DNA of 64,000 nucleotides from QWHO01 sp021404945. GTDB taxonomy: Bacteria > Vulcanimicrobiota > Xenobia > Xenobiales > QWHO01. Under the pieces are notes generated by a model. It saw nothing but the letters and a program-made list of their open reading frames with translations, was not told the origin of the DNA and did not search any database. Location of the stretch: assembly GCA_963169765.1 (NCBI GenBank), contig CAUJEN010000024.1, positions 62,001 to 126,000 of the forward strand. The letters are read 5' to 3'. Position numbers and translations under genes: made by a program. Below are positions 50,532-61,323 of the stretch, piece after piece (position 1 is the stretch's first letter; every line of letters starts with the position of its first letter).

Positions 50532-51962
50532 GTGACCGAGCGCCTGCTGGAGCTGCTGCGAGCCCACGGCTCCAACGTCTACTCCTTCGAGATGCTCGAG
50601 CCGGGACTGGAGTACTGGCACAATTCCGCAGGCACCGCCGCGGTGGCCTACGTCGACAGCGGCGGCTACTGGGTAGCGGTCGGTGCGCCTCTTGGCCCCT
50701 CTGACCAGGTCGAGCAGGTTGCCCTGGAGTGGGCCCGCGAGGCGCGTCGACAGGGCCGCGGCGCGGCCTTCTTCGGGGCCGGCGACCAGCTGGTCGACCG
50801 GCTGGCTTCCGGCTCCTGGGACTGGCTTCAGATCGGCCAGCAGCCCGCCTGGGACCCGCTCAACTGGAGCCGCAAGCTCCGCTCCTCCCCCGACCTGCGC
50901 CGGCGACTGCGGCGGGCCGTCAAAGCCGGGGTCAGCGTCAGCGAAGTGCCCTGGCAAGAGCTGCAAGCGGGCTCGGCGCTTCGTGCCCAGGCCGACGCCC
51001 TGGTGCTGGCCTGGGAGACGGCCCACGCCATGCCGCCCATGCGTTTCATGGTCACGCTCGACCTCTTCTCGCACCTTGCAGAGCGCCGCTTCTTCGTCGC
51101 TCGAGACCCGTCAGGGCTGGTGGGCCTGCTGGTGGGGGTACCCATCTACGCCCGGGGCGGCTGGCTGCTCGACGACCTGCTGGTGCTGCGAGGCAGCGCC
51201 CCGGGCGCCTCGGAGGCCCTGATCGACCTGGCCATGAGCTCTTTCGAGCGCGAGCTGGTGGGCTACGTCTCTCTGGGCATGGTGGCCCTGTCCGGGCTGG
51301 GCGAAGGGCGCGTGAGCCGTTACCCCCACCCCATCCTGGACCGGCTCTTCAACTTCAGCCTGCGCTCGATGTCGTGGCTCTACAGCTTTCATGGCATCCG
51401 CGCCTTCCGCTCCAAGTTCATGCCCGACGCCTGGGAGCCGGTCTACCTGGTGGGCTACCGCCGGGTGCACCTGTTCACCATGCGGGCCGTGCTGATGGCC
51501 TTCAGCGGCGGCTGGCTGCCCCGTTTCGCGGCTCGGGTGGCCACCCGCCAGCTGGCCCCCCGAGTTGCCCGGGTCAACCCTGCTCTCTTCCCCGCCCTGG
51601 CGGCGGGCATGACGCTCTGGAGCGGCGTGCTGCTCTCCCACGCTCACCTCTTTGGCGGTCTGGCCCCGGCCTGGGGCTGGACCCTGTACGACTGGCTGCA
51701 GGCCGGGGCCCTCTGGAAAATGGGCACCACCCGCGACCTGGCCAAACGGCGCAAGGCCGCCGCCCTGGCCACCCGGATGGCGGCTGTGGACGCCCTGGTC
51801 AGCCTGGTGCAGCTCGCTCTGTCACCGCGTCGCTCGCGCGGCTTCGTCGAAGGGTTGATCAGCGGGGCGGCGGTTACGGGCCCGCTGGCCCTGGCGGGCT
51901 TCTTGTGGCTCTATGAGCGGGGTCTGGAGGACGTTCAGACCTCTTTCAGCCCTCCCCGGTAA
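50532..51962 (+). CDS. DUF2156-type lysyltransferase-like membrane protein
   Basis: 476 residues, GTG start. A GNAT-type tandem domain like the C-terminus of MprF (SNVYSFEMLEPGLEYWHN; VAVGAPLGP; LRSSPDLRRRLRRAVKAG; HGIRAFRSKFMPDAWEP) lies in residues 1-330, followed by two or three hydrophobic segments. In MprF this domain transfers an aminoacyl group to phosphatidylglycerol; the order here, catalytic domain first and membrane part last, is inverted. The acceptor is unknown. Confidence 0.82.
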   Translation: MTERLLELLRAHGSNVYSFEMLEPGLEYWHNSAGTAAVAYVDSGGYWVAVGAPLGPSDQVEQVALEWAREARRQGRGAAFFGAGDQLVDRLASGSWDWLQIGQQPAWDPLNWSRKLRSSPDLRRRLRRAVKAGVSVSEVPWQELQAGSALRAQADALVLAWETAHAMPPMRFMVTLDLFSHLAERRFFVARDPSGLVGLLVGVPIYARGGWLLDDLLVLRGSAPGASEALIDLAMSSFERELVGYVSLGMVALSGLGEGRVSRYPHPILDRLFNFSLRSMSWLYSFHGIRAFRSKFMPDAWEPVYLVGYRRVHLFTMRAVLMAFSGGWLPRFAARVATRQLAPRVARVNPALFPALAAGMTLWSGVLLSHAHLFGGLAPAWGWTLYDWLQAGALWKMGTTRDLAKRRKAAALATRMAAVDALVSLVQLALSPRRSRGFVEGLISGAAVTGPLALAGFLWLYERGLEDVQTSFSPPR

Positions 51963-51995
51963 ACTCGAAACAGCGAGCCCAAGGAGAGAAAGCCG

Positions 51996-52688
51996 ATGCG
52001 AACTGTCAGCGAGAACTACTTCCAGAGCACTTACGCGGTCCCCGTGCGTCACAAAGAGACCAGCCTCTTTGCCTACGCAGATCTGGACAACTCGGGCGAC
52101 TACAATCCCGAGTTCGACCGCCAACTGGCGACGAACTCGGAGAATAGTTCCAGGGCCCTGGTCTACCGGGACCTGGCCGCCCTGGTCGCAAGTCGCAGTG
52201 GACCGGTCTCGGGGGCCGAGGTGGCCGGCTCGACCGAGGAAAAACCACGCTTTATCAGCTTCTACAAGCTTCCCCCCGGGCTCACCCACCCGGTGGTCGA
52301 CTTCGCCTTTCAGGCCACCGAGGACGGTGGAATCGAAGCCCACTTCACCGTGCAGAAACGAGCCCTGCTGATCCCGACGCCCGAGGGGCACCTGGCCATC
52401 GACCACGACGCCGATGGCCGGCCGGACGCCAAGCTCCACATCGAGCACTGGCTCGAGCAGGGCGAAAAGGTGCCCGACTTTGGTGCCGAGGTGGCCGAGC
52501 AGCTTTCCCTCAACGGAGAGGCCGGCCCCTACGCCGACAACGGTCCAGGTCCTGGCCAGGCCCGGGTCTTCGAGTCCCCGGCGCGCCTCTTCGGAGGAGG
52601 TTTTCTGGACGTGATCGAGCGCACCATCATCAGAACGCCGTCCACGCTGGAAATCGCCTACAAGGTGGTCCCCTACGAGAAGGACTGA
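51996..52688 (+). CDS. Unknown protein with calcium-loop-like motifs
   Basis: 230 residues with a good AAGGAG Shine-Dalgarno sequence. The sequence shows DLDNSGDYNPEFD (about 29-41) and DHDADGRPDAKLHIEHW (near 137), both EF-hand/dockerin-like loops, but no complete helix-loop-helix pair. No signal peptide. Family not recognised. It precedes an EF-hand protein on the same strand by 159 bases without an obvious gene. Confidence 0.7.
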   Translation: MRTVSENYFQSTYAVPVRHKETSLFAYADLDNSGDYNPEFDRQLATNSENSSRALVYRDLAALVASRSGPVSGAEVAGSTEEKPRFISFYKLPPGLTHPVVDFAFQATEDGGIEAHFTVQKRALLIPTPEGHLAIDHDADGRPDAKLHIEHWLEQGEKVPDFGAEVAEQLSLNGEAGPYADNGPGPGQARVFESPARLFGGGFLDVIERTIIRTPSTLEIAYKVVPYEKD

Positions 52689-52847
52689 GCCAGCCACTGG
52701 GTGCGAGAGGATTGGTGTGGCCGGAGACAGCTGAGGGAATGGCTCCCCGGGTGGCCGCCCTGGCGCAGGCTCGACGCGCAGCGCAGGCACGAGAACAGGT
52801 CCGGATGCCCCACCAGGAGACCGCATCGAGCTCGCGAAGCGGCAGGC

Positions 52848-53384
52848 GTGAACGCCACGAGATTGACCCGTTTGTTCAACGTCCTCGACGCCGACGGAAA
52901 CGGCCTGCTCGAGGCGGCTGACTTCGACCGGGTGGCCACCGAGCTGACCCGAAGCCAGGCTCTGGCGGAAGGGTCGCAAGCCTCACTTGGCCAGCGTTAC
53001 CGACACCTGTGGGAGACGCTGGCGGCCGCTTGCGACGCCAATCGCGATGGGCGGGTGACGCTCCAGGAGTGGCTGGCTCATCACGAGGCTCTGCTGGATT
53101 CCGACCGTCGCCTTCGGGTCGAGCAACCAGCTTACCGGAGCCCGATCGAGACCACGGCTCGCTTTCTCTTCGACGTGCTGGACGCCAATCAAGACGGGCG
53201 CATCAGTCGTGAGGAGTACCGCGCTTTCGCCACTGCCCACGGGTTGAGCCCGGATGTCGCCGATCAGGCCTTCGAGAAGGTGGCCCCGCACGGCTTCCTG
53301 CGTCGCGAGGAGCTGGTCGACATGGTGCTCGAGTTCTACTTCGCCGACGAGGACTGCCTGGGCACCTGGCTTTTCAACAAGTAG
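52848..53384 (+). CDS. EF-hand calcium-binding protein
   Basis: 178 residues from GTG 52848 (the frame remains open to 52701). At least three canonical EF-hand loops: DADGNGLLEAAD starting at residue 14, DANRDGRVTLQE near 63 and DANQDGRISREE near 109. Layout is that of calerythrin/sarcoplasmic-type bacterial EF-hand proteins, which bind Ca in the cytoplasm as sensor or buffer. Confidence 0.88.
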   Translation: MNATRLTRLFNVLDADGNGLLEAADFDRVATELTRSQALAEGSQASLGQRYRHLWETLAAACDANRDGRVTLQEWLAHHEALLDSDRRLRVEQPAYRSPIETTARFLFDVLDANQDGRISREEYRAFATAHGLSPDVADQAFEKVAPHGFLRREELVDMVLEFYFADEDCLGTWLFNK

Positions 53385-53429
53385 CTCGGGTATCATGCGA
53401 CCCGCGTGGTGCGGGGCGCGGCAAGCAAA

Positions 53430-54137
53430 TCACTCCTGCTTGAGTTCGCTCCGCAGCACGTCCCATCGGTCAACGGTATCCGGATGGGAGCGACTGGCGG
53501 CCCATTCGCCGCCCAGGAAGGCCCCCATAAGCCGCATCAATCCGATCTCGGGATCGAAGCCGAGGTCGGGCACGTGGACGCCCTCCCGATCGGCCCGGTG
53601 CTCGATGAAGTGGCTCAGCACCCTCTCCTGCTCCGTAATCTGCACCGTGGTCGCGGGATAGGGCTCGAGAAGGGTCCGCAATTGTTCTACGCCCAGCCAT
53701 CCCACCTCGTCGCGGTGCTTGTAGTGGCTCAGCTCGTGGCCCAGGGCGAAGTGGGCCGGCACGTCGTCCTCGGACCACAGCGACCGGCTGATTCCGACGT
53801 TACCGTAGCTGTGGAAGGCCTGAGGCTCCCCGTCATCCTCGTAGACGAAAAGACGGCGAGGCGTGGGCAGACCGGCCTGCTCCAGCCGGTGAGCCAGCTT
53901 CTGGTCGATGGAGATCTCGGAGCAATCGACCTTCTTCTGCATCGTCTTCCAGAAGCGCTCGGCGTACTCGGCTTCGTGCTCCGGGCGAAACATCGACTTG
54001 GCCACCGCAGCGGCCAGGCAAACACCCATCCCGGGCGGCAGTAGCTCGGCTGCCATCGTGAAGGCCTGCCCGGTGGCCTCGGAGAGTTCCATCCAGGGTC
54101 GCTCCGAGGTTACCTGGGGCACCCCCATAGATGGCAT
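53430..54137 (-). CDS. M48-type metallopeptidase (likely 3' part of a frameshifted gene)
   Basis: 235 residues in this frame. HELSH (residues 134-138, in FALGHELSHYKHRDE) is the zinc site and EHRADREG near 182 supplies the third ligand, as in M48 peptidases. There is no transmembrane segment. The ATG at 54137 has no Shine-Dalgarno sequence and lies inside the coding region of the cupin part; a one-base change at 54116-54126 would join both into one protein of about 440 residues. Possible independent starts are ATG 54092 or 54056. Confidence 0.75.
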   Translation of the reverse strand: MPSMGVPQVTSERPWMELSEATGQAFTMAAELLPPGMGVCLAAAVAKSMFRPEHEAEYAERFWKTMQKKVDCSEISIDQKLAHRLEQAGLPTPRRLFVYEDDGEPQAFHSYGNVGISRSLWSEDDVPAHFALGHELSHYKHRDEVGWLGVEQLRTLLEPYPATTVQITEQERVLSHFIEHRADREGVHVPDLGFDPEIGLMRLMGAFLGGEWAASRSHPDTVDRWDVLRSELKQE

Positions 54138-54738
54138 CGACCTGGTTGCGCGTGCCGTGGTAGACCCCGCAGGGCGCCAGGGCGCAGTCGTTCACCTCGG
54201 CAGCCATCCAACCCGCGCCCATGTAAAATTGGGCAGCACCGTCCCAGAGAATGAGACACTCGTCGGAGATGGGGTGCGTGTGCATCGACTCGGGAACGTT
54301 AGCGGGCCAGAGGCCAAAGTTGAAGCCCACAGTCCTGGTGCCGGCCCCGGGCCAGAGAATCAGCCGGAAACTCTCCACTCCAAGTCCGTTGAACGGAGTG
54401 CCCATGTAGACATTGAACAGTGCGCCCGAGCGGCGCACATCCAGGGGGTCAAGATTCCAGGCCCGCACCTCGCTCGAGTGCTCGTGATAGGCCATTTCGT
54501 GCTCGGTGGAGTATTCCACAGGCTCGGCGATCAGCCGGGCTTTGTCGCAAGCAGACAGGTTCACGACCCCGTGACGCTGATCGTAAAAGCCTGATGAGGC
54601 ATAATTGTCCAACTGGGAGAGCCGCAACTCGACCGCTGACTTGTACCGTGCCTGGTTCTCTTCGGCGGCCATACCTGCGGCTTCGCGCTCCTGAGTGGTC
54701 TCCCCTCGCGGAGCTGCCTGGTTGCCCACCTCGGTCAC
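54120..54738 (-). CDS. Cupin-domain protein, 5' part of the frameshifted gene
   Basis: About 206 credible residues from GTG 54738 (ATG 54672 is an alternative). The cupin barrel is clear: MHTHPISDECLILWDGAAQF (metal-binding HxH...E) and CGVYHGTRN (second His). The same frame runs on to 53833, but there the sequence is the antisense-like shadow of the peptidase and has no protein character. The natural continuation GGAPQ, as seen at the end of many cupins, appears only after one base is added in the C/G run at 54116-54126. Starts six bases after the obgE stop. Confidence 0.68.
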
Positions 54739-54744
54739 CTTCTG

Positions 54745-56157
54745 TCAACGGCGCTTGGGCTTGCGCCGGCTGCCCCGGGCCTCCTCGCGCAGCGACAGGC
54801 GACGCTTCTTCTCGGCCAGGCGGGCCAGCTGGCTGGGGCGAACGTCCGGGCCCTTCTCGCCGAGCACCTCATGCTGCTCGAGCGAGGGCATGAAATCGAA
54901 CTCGCTCTTGCCGATGCGCACCGAATCGCCCTCTACCGCGCCCTGGCGCAGCAGCTCGTCCTCCACCCCCCAGGCGATCAGGCGGCGCTGCAGGCGGCGA
55001 ACCGACTCGTCTTCCTCCAGGTCGGTCATGGCCACCACCGTCTCCACCCGTTTGCCCCGCACCACCCAGACTTCGTCCTCGCGGCTCACTTCGAACTCGA
55101 TGGCATCCTGGCGGGGCAGCTCCACCACGACGGGCACCGCGGGCTCGGGCCGGGGGGCCCGGGCCAGCTCGCCGAACACCGCCTCCACCAGCCGGGTCAG
55201 CCCCTGGCTCTCGGCGCAGGAGATGGGCAGGAGCGGCCGCCCCTGGGACTGGAAGGCGGCCTTGAGAGCGGCCAGGCCCTCCTCGGTGCCGCTCAACTCG
55301 ATCTTGTTGACGCAGACCACCTCAGGACGCTCTAGCAGCTCGGCCTTGTACTCGCCCAGCTCCTTGCGGATGGCCCGGTAGCCGGCCAGCGGGTCGGCCG
55401 GGTCGATGGAGCTTGCATCCAACACGTGCAGCAAGACGCGCGTGCGCTCCACGTGGCGCAAGAACTGCAGGCCCAGCCCGGCGCCCGAGGCGGCGCCTTC
55501 GATCAGACCGGGCAAATCGGCGAAAACGGCGCTCTTGTCGCGGGTGAGGTAGACCACGCCCAGCACCGGGTGCAGGGTGGTGAAGGGATAGTCGGCGATC
55601 TTGGGGGTGGCTCGCGAGATGCGCGAGAGCAAGGTGGACTTGCCCACGTTGGGAAAGCCGATCAACCCCACCTGGGCCACCACGCGCAGCTCCAGGCGCA
55701 GCCAGCGGGCCTCGGCCGGCTCGCCCAGCTCGTGGTGCCGGGGGGCCTGGTGATCGGGACGGGCAAAATGCTGATTTCCTCGCCCGCCTCGCCCCCCCCG
55801 GGCCACCAGCACCCGGGCCTGGTGCTCGACCAGGTCGCCCAGCAGGCGGTCGGTCTCGTCGTCATAGACCAGCGTGCCCAGCGGCACCCGCACCACGCAG
55901 TCGGCCCCGTCGCGGCCGCTCTTGCGATTGCGATGGCCGTGGTCGGCCTCCTGGGCTTTGAAGTGAATGCGATGGGTGAAGTCGAGCAGCGTGTTCAGGT
56001 TTTCGTCGGCCTCGAGGTAGACCGAGCCGCCGCGCCCCCCGTCGCCCCCATCGGGTCCACCCTTGGGACGATACTTCTCTCTCAGGAAAGAAAGCGCACC
56101 GTTGCCGCCGTCGCCGGCTGCCACATGAATGCGGATGCGATCAATGAAATCACTCAT
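54745..56157 (-). CDS. obgE: GTPase Obg/CgtA
   Basis: 470 residues from ATG 56157. All three domains are present: the Obg fold (GGNGALSFLREKYRPKGGPD, GRGGRGNQHF), the G domain (G1 GFPNVGKST near residue 168; G3 DLPGLIEGA; G4 NKIE) and a C-terminal OCT domain (about 330-410), as found in the longer Obg forms of Gram-positives and Deinococcus. Essential factor in 50S assembly. Lies 68 bases after rpmA and shares its promoter. Confidence 0.97.
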   Translation of the reverse strand: MSDFIDRIRIHVAAGDGGNGALSFLREKYRPKGGPDGGDGGRGGSVYLEADENLNTLLDFTHRIHFKAQEADHGHRNRKSGRDGADCVVRVPLGTLVYDDETDRLLGDLVEHQARVLVARGGRGGRGNQHFARPDHQAPRHHELGEPAEARWLRLELRVVAQVGLIGFPNVGKSTLLSRISRATPKIADYPFTTLHPVLGVVYLTRDKSAVFADLPGLIEGAASGAGLGLQFLRHVERTRVLLHVLDASSIDPADPLAGYRAIRKELGEYKAELLERPEVVCVNKIELSGTEEGLAALKAAFQSQGRPLLPISCAESQGLTRLVEAVFGELARAPRPEPAVPVVVELPRQDAIEFEVSREDEVWVVRGKRVETVVAMTDLEEDESVRRLQRRLIAWGVEDELLRQGAVEGDSVRIGKSEFDFMPSLEQHEVLGEKGPDVRPSQLARLAEKKRRLSLREEARGSRRKPKRR

Positions 56158-56225
56158 CTCAAAGGCGGAAAGCCGCCAGGCCAAAACGGCCCCGCGGCTT
56201 CACAGCAATACCGTAAGAGCGCCTT

Positions 56226-56513
56226 CTATTCGGCAGACTCGACGGCCACGACCGAAACCAGGGCACGCCCGTCCTTGTGCTCGAAGCGCACCACGCCATC
56301 GGCCACCGCGAACAGCGTAAAGTCACGGCCCATCTGCACGTTGTCACCGGGGCGGAACTTGGAGCCGCGCTGGCGCACGAGAATGTTGCCGGCCAGCACG
56401 GCCTGGCCGCCGTAGCGCTTCACACCCAGCATCTTCGGGTTGGAATCACGCCCGTTCTTCGAAGACCCCATGCCCTTCTTGTGGGCAAAGCGGGTCAGAT
56501 CCATCCAGAACAT
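56226..56513 (-). CDS. rpmA: 50S ribosomal protein L27 with N-terminal extension
   Basis: 95 residues. After MFWMDLTRF comes AHKKGMGSSKNGRDSNPKML, the true L27 start; the extra nine residues resemble the leader removed by the Prp protease in Firmicutes. The ATG at 56513 is fixed by an AGGAGG nine bases upstream; starting at Met4 would still leave the leader. The usual rplU (L21) gene does not precede it. Confidence 0.95.
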   Translation of the reverse strand: MFWMDLTRFAHKKGMGSSKNGRDSNPKMLGVKRYGGQAVLAGNILVRQRGSKFRPGDNVQMGRDFTLFAVADGVVRFEHKDGRALVSVVAVESAE

Positions 56514-56539
56514 TTGACTATCCTCCTGTCAGGGCTCCC

Positions 56540-56568
56540 ATTATAGTCACCGCTGGGCAGGCACGCAA
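56540..56568 (-). promoter_or_regulatory. Sigma70-type promoter for rpmA-obgE
   Basis: On the minus strand: -35 TTGCGT (56568-56563), 17-bp spacer, perfect -10 TATAAT (56545-56540). It lies 27 bases before the rpmA ATG and just upstream of its AGGAGG site. Confidence 0.82.
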
Positions 56569-56598
56569 GAGCGGGAAGAGAATTACCCTGCAAGCGAC

Positions 56599-56958
56599 AT
56601 GATGAGCGTGCCACGCAGAACCCGGCGAGACCTTTTCTGGGCCCTTCTGGTGCTTTCCTTGCTGGCCCTCGGCCTGCAGAGCCTGCCCCGGCAGCCGGCC
56701 CCGCCCCCGGCCAGCGATTGGTGGAGCGCTACCGGCGAGGCCAATCACGCCCTCGAGCAGGGCCAGCACCTGCGGGCCGAGGCCCTTTTCGAGCAGTCGT
56801 TGGAGCTGGCCGACCAGCCGGCCCTGGAGCACTCCAGCCTGCAGAGCCTGGCCTGCGTGAAGGAGCTGCTGGGCAAGAAGACCGAGGCCAGGCAGTTGAA
56901 AGAGCGGGCCGGTCGCCTCTATTACAACGAGCCCGGCCTGGCCCGGCCGGCCCGCTGA
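56599..56958 (+). CDS. Small membrane-anchored TPR-like protein
   Basis: 119 residues: an N-terminal transmembrane helix (LFWALLVLSLLALGLQSL), a Pro-rich linker and a helix pair (GEANHALEQGQHLRAEALFE; LQSLACVKELLGKKTEARQL) like one or two TPR units. Small TPR proteins often accompany MoxR/Bat operons; this one opens such a run, three bases before the next GTG. Confidence 0.68.
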   Translation: MMSVPRRTRRDLFWALLVLSLLALGLQSLPRQPAPPPASDWWSATGEANHALEQGQHLRAEALFEQSLELADQPALEHSSLQSLACVKELLGKKTEARQLKERAGRLYYNEPGLARPAR

Positions 56959-56961
56959 CCT

Positions 56962-58532
56962 GTGGAAGAGAAACTGCTGCTGGAAAAAATCCACGAGCTG
57001 AGAGGGCGCCTGCGTTTCGTCTGGATCGTCAACGGCGCCCTGCAGTGGTGCCTGGCGGGCTCGCTGGTGACGATGCTCTCGGTCTTCTGCCTCAAATTGC
57101 TGGACCGCCCCCCCCACGAGCTGACCGCGGCCACTCTGGCGCTGCTGCTTTTCCCCCTGGGAGGGGCGGTGGCGGCCGGCTTTCGTAAGCTGCCGCTGAT
57201 GTCGGTGGCCCTGGCCACCGACCGTAAGCTGGGACTCAAGGAGCGCTTGACCACGGGCCTGGAGTGGAGTCTGTCCGACCGTCCGCGTACGGTGGTGGCC
57301 CAGCGCCTGCTGCGCGACGCCAGCCAGTATGCAGCCGGGGTCGATCCGGCCAGAACCTTCAAGCCCACCTTGCCCCGCTCGCTGCGCCAGGCGGCCATCG
57401 TCAGCCTGCTGGCCAGCCTGCTGCTGGTGCTGCCCCCCTGGCACCTGTTCCAGCCTCGCCTGAGCGCCGACGAGATCCGGGTGGTGCGCCAGGCCGCCGA
57501 GCGACTCGACCAGAAGGCGCGCGAGCTGCGCCAGCGGTTCCCCAACTCGCGCCAGGCCCGGGCCACCGCCCAGAAGCTGGAAGATCTCGCGCGCCGGCTG
57601 CGCGAGCCGGGCACCGAGCGCGAAGAGGCGGCCGCCCGGGTAGCCAGCCTGGCCGAGCAACTCAAAGGCCAGGCCCGCGGCCAGGGGCAGGGGTCCCCTC
57701 AGAACCAGGGCCAGACCGGCATGAGCGATGCCCGCGAGCAGGCCGAGCGGCTGCGCGCCCTGGCCCGCCGGGCCCAGCGAGAGGGCCTCAGCCAGCAGCT
57801 CGGCAAGGACATCCAGAAAGAAACCGAGCGGGCCGACCCCAAAAGCGGTCAGAGCCAGGCCCTCAAGCAGGCCCAGAAGGCCGCTCAGCAGGGCAACTCG
57901 CAGGCCACCTCCGAGTCGCTGGAGGCGGCCGCCGAGGCCGCCTCGCAGCAGGCCGCCGAGCAGCAACAGATGCAGCAAGAGGTCTCCGAGAGCCTGCAAG
58001 AATGCCAGTCGGGCCTGTGCCAGGAGGGCGGGCCGGGCAAGAGCAACTCGCAGGGCCAGCCTCAGGCCGGTCAGGGACAGCAGTCCGGTCAGGCGATGGC
58101 CAACCAGCCCGGCCAGCAGCCGGGGAAGGGAGGCAAGAAAGCGCCGGCCGACTTTGGCAAGGGAACCACCAACCAGCAGGGTCAGGGCAACGGAGACGGC
58201 AAACAGAAAGACTACGTCTTCGACCGCCAGTCGAAGGAGACGTCGGACTGGACCGAAGAGTATGAGCGGCTCTACGCCTCCGAGCGGGTCCACCGCGACA
58301 CGGCCGACGCCATGGTCAAGGGCCAGCTGACTCCAGGCCAGATGCTGCCGGCTCAGGGCCAGGTGCGGGGGGCACCCAGGAGCCAGCCGGGCGCCGGGGA
58401 AGGGGCCGAGGAAGTCTACCTGAACTACAAACGCGAAGCCGAAGAGGCGGTCACCCGACAGAACGTGCCAGCCGAGTATCGCGAGCTGGTGCGCAGCTAC
58501 TTCGACGGGATCGATCCGCGGGAAGGAAAATA

Positions 58533-58533
<1 letters not shown>
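56962..58533 (+). CDS. Membrane protein with coiled-coil and Gln-rich region (DUF4175-like)
   Basis: 523 residues from GTG 56962. Two or three transmembrane helices (about 22-42, 52-72, 140-160), then a long charged coiled coil (170-330) and a Gln/Gly/Ser-rich linker (330-415). The conserved C-terminal part includes EVYLNYKREAEEAVTRQNVP and then PAEYRELVRSYFDGIDP, an ending common to proteins of MoxR operons. Stop overlaps the moxR ATG (TAATG). Probably a scaffold for the complex assembled by MoxR. Confidence 0.75.
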
Positions 58534-59523
<990 letters not shown>

Positions 59524-59531
<8 letters not shown>

Positions 59532-61323
59532 AAGCGCCCTTCTCCTTCTGCTCTGCCTGCTCACCCTGCCGGTCGCGGCCCAAAAGCCATCCGACGTGCA
59601 GGTGCGGGCCTGGCTTTCGACCGGCGCCAAGGTGCATCCGGGTCGCTGCCAGGCGGTCACGGTGGAGCTTGAGAACCTGGGCCCCGAGCGCACCTTCTCG
59701 CTGACTTTGCAGCACGGGAGCCAGTTGCCCATGACCGCTCCCCTGAACGTCAAGGTCCCGGCCGGCGCCCGCCAGGAGCTCCAGATGGCCGTGCCCAGCT
59801 TCGAAGGCTGGGGCGGCGAGCTGGAGGTGTTCGTGCGCTTCCGCGAGCGCAAGATCGCCTCCACGGTGCTCAAGTACGACACCTTCGGAGAAGGGCTGGC
59901 GGTGCTGCTCGTATCGCCACCTGACAAGAGCTTCGGCTTCCTGGGCGGTTACTCCGAGCTGTTGCCCGAGACCAACGGCAATCATCCGCCCGTCTATCTC
60001 AACGCCCAGAGCGCAGGGCTGCCCACCCACTGGAGCGGCTTTCTGGCCGCCGATCTGATCGTGGTCCACGACCTTCCCCGTCTCAACCTGCCCGCCTCGA
60101 CCCTGCAGGCGCTGGCTGACTGGACCCGGGCTGGCGGACGGCTGGTACTGGTCTCCTCGGGCGACCCGGGAGAGTACCGGGGCACCCCGCTGGAGAGCCT
60201 GCTGCCCCTGGTGCCAGGCTCCTCCACCGACCTGCCCGCCTGCCCCATCGTGACCGGCGAGGTCCGGCCCGGAGCCGCGGTCGAGCAAGAGCTCGACGGC
60301 CTGCCGGCCCTGCTCGTGGCCCCCGCCCTGCAGGGCTCGGTGTGGCAGTTCACCGTGCCCGCCTCCAAAGATACGGTGCTGGGCTCGGATGGCAGCAAGA
60401 AGTTCTGGAAGCCGGTCTTGAACAACATCAAGCCCTTCGACGGCTTCGGTCTGCGCGGCGACAACCTGCTCTACCGGCTGCCCGAAGCCAGCCTCCCGGC
60501 CCCCGGCCTGATGGCCTGGGGGCTGGTGCTCTACGTGCTGATCGTGGGCCCCATCAACTTCTTCTTGTTGAAAAAGCGCGACCGCATGCTGTGGATCTTC
60601 GTCTCGGTGCCCGTGCTGGCGGTGGCCTTCACGCTGGGCATGTTCCTGACCACCCAGCTCTCGCGCGGCACCGTCACGGTGGTGCGCGAGGTCGGGGTGA
60701 TGAAGCTGACCGCGGGCCGATCGCAGGGCCTCCTGGAGGGCCAGGCGACCCTGTTTGCCCCCTTCCCCCACCGCTACCAGGCTCGCTTCCCCCGGGCCAC
60801 CGCCGCTCTGGCCGAAAGCTCGGCCCGCACCGACCCCCAGCCCCCGGCCCGGCTGGCCGAGGAGATGATCTATCCGGACCTCGAGATGCGCATGTCCTCG
60901 CTGCGCCGCTTCTCGGTGCGGGCGGTGCCGGAGCTGGCCGGGCCCATCACCCTGTCGATGAAGCGCTCGGGGCAAACGGTGGAGCTGGAGGTGCACAATC
61001 GGAGCGAGCTCAAGCTCACCCACTGCTGCCTGGTGGTGGGCGACCGGGCCAGCAAGCCGTTCGAAGCCGGGCCTGGCAAGAGCCGTCACAAGCTCGAGCT
61101 GGGGGCGGGGGACGCCCACAGCCTGACCACCCACCTGCTGGATACCAGCGACCAGCGCGACGACCGCTACAAACTGACCACGGCAGCCCTGAGGACGGCC
61201 TTCGCCAGCAAGGCGCCGGCCAGCCTGGTGGGCTGGACCGAGGGCCTGACCTGCGGTCTGGAGCTGACCGGTCTGGCCGCCAAACACCGCGACTATCTGG
61301 TGGTGGTGGAGGCCATCCCGTGA
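59524..61323 (+). CDS. Large exported membrane protein of the MoxR operon
   Basis: 599 residues, GTG start. A signal peptide (ALLLLLCLLTLPVAAQ) precedes a beta-rich domain (AVTVELENLGPERTFSLTLQ) and a region like a glutamine-amidotransferase-type fold (LIVVHDLPRLNLPASTLQAL, GGRLVLVSSG), then two transmembrane helices around 330-385 (LMAWGLVLYVLIVGPINFFL; WIFVSVPVLAVAFTLGMFL) and a C-terminal beta domain. Same type as DUF7408-like membrane proteins of MoxR/Bat loci; function undefined. Ends in a GTGA overlap with the ABC ATPase. Confidence 0.72.

Noticed and set aside
52689..52847. Open frame extending the EF-hand protein upstream to 52701
   Set aside because: The extension is Arg/Trp-rich without protein character; GTG 52848 gives a normal EF-hand protein start.
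53398..53420. Small inverted repeat (CCCGC/GCGGG) between the EF-hand and M48 genes
   Set aside because: Only five pairs and no T-run; too weak to call a terminator.
57264..58330. Alternative plus-strand frames inside the DUF4175-like gene
   Set aside because: Pro/Arg/Ala-rich nonsense typical of shifted frames in GC-rich DNA; the chosen frame has membrane helices, a coiled coil and a conserved end.
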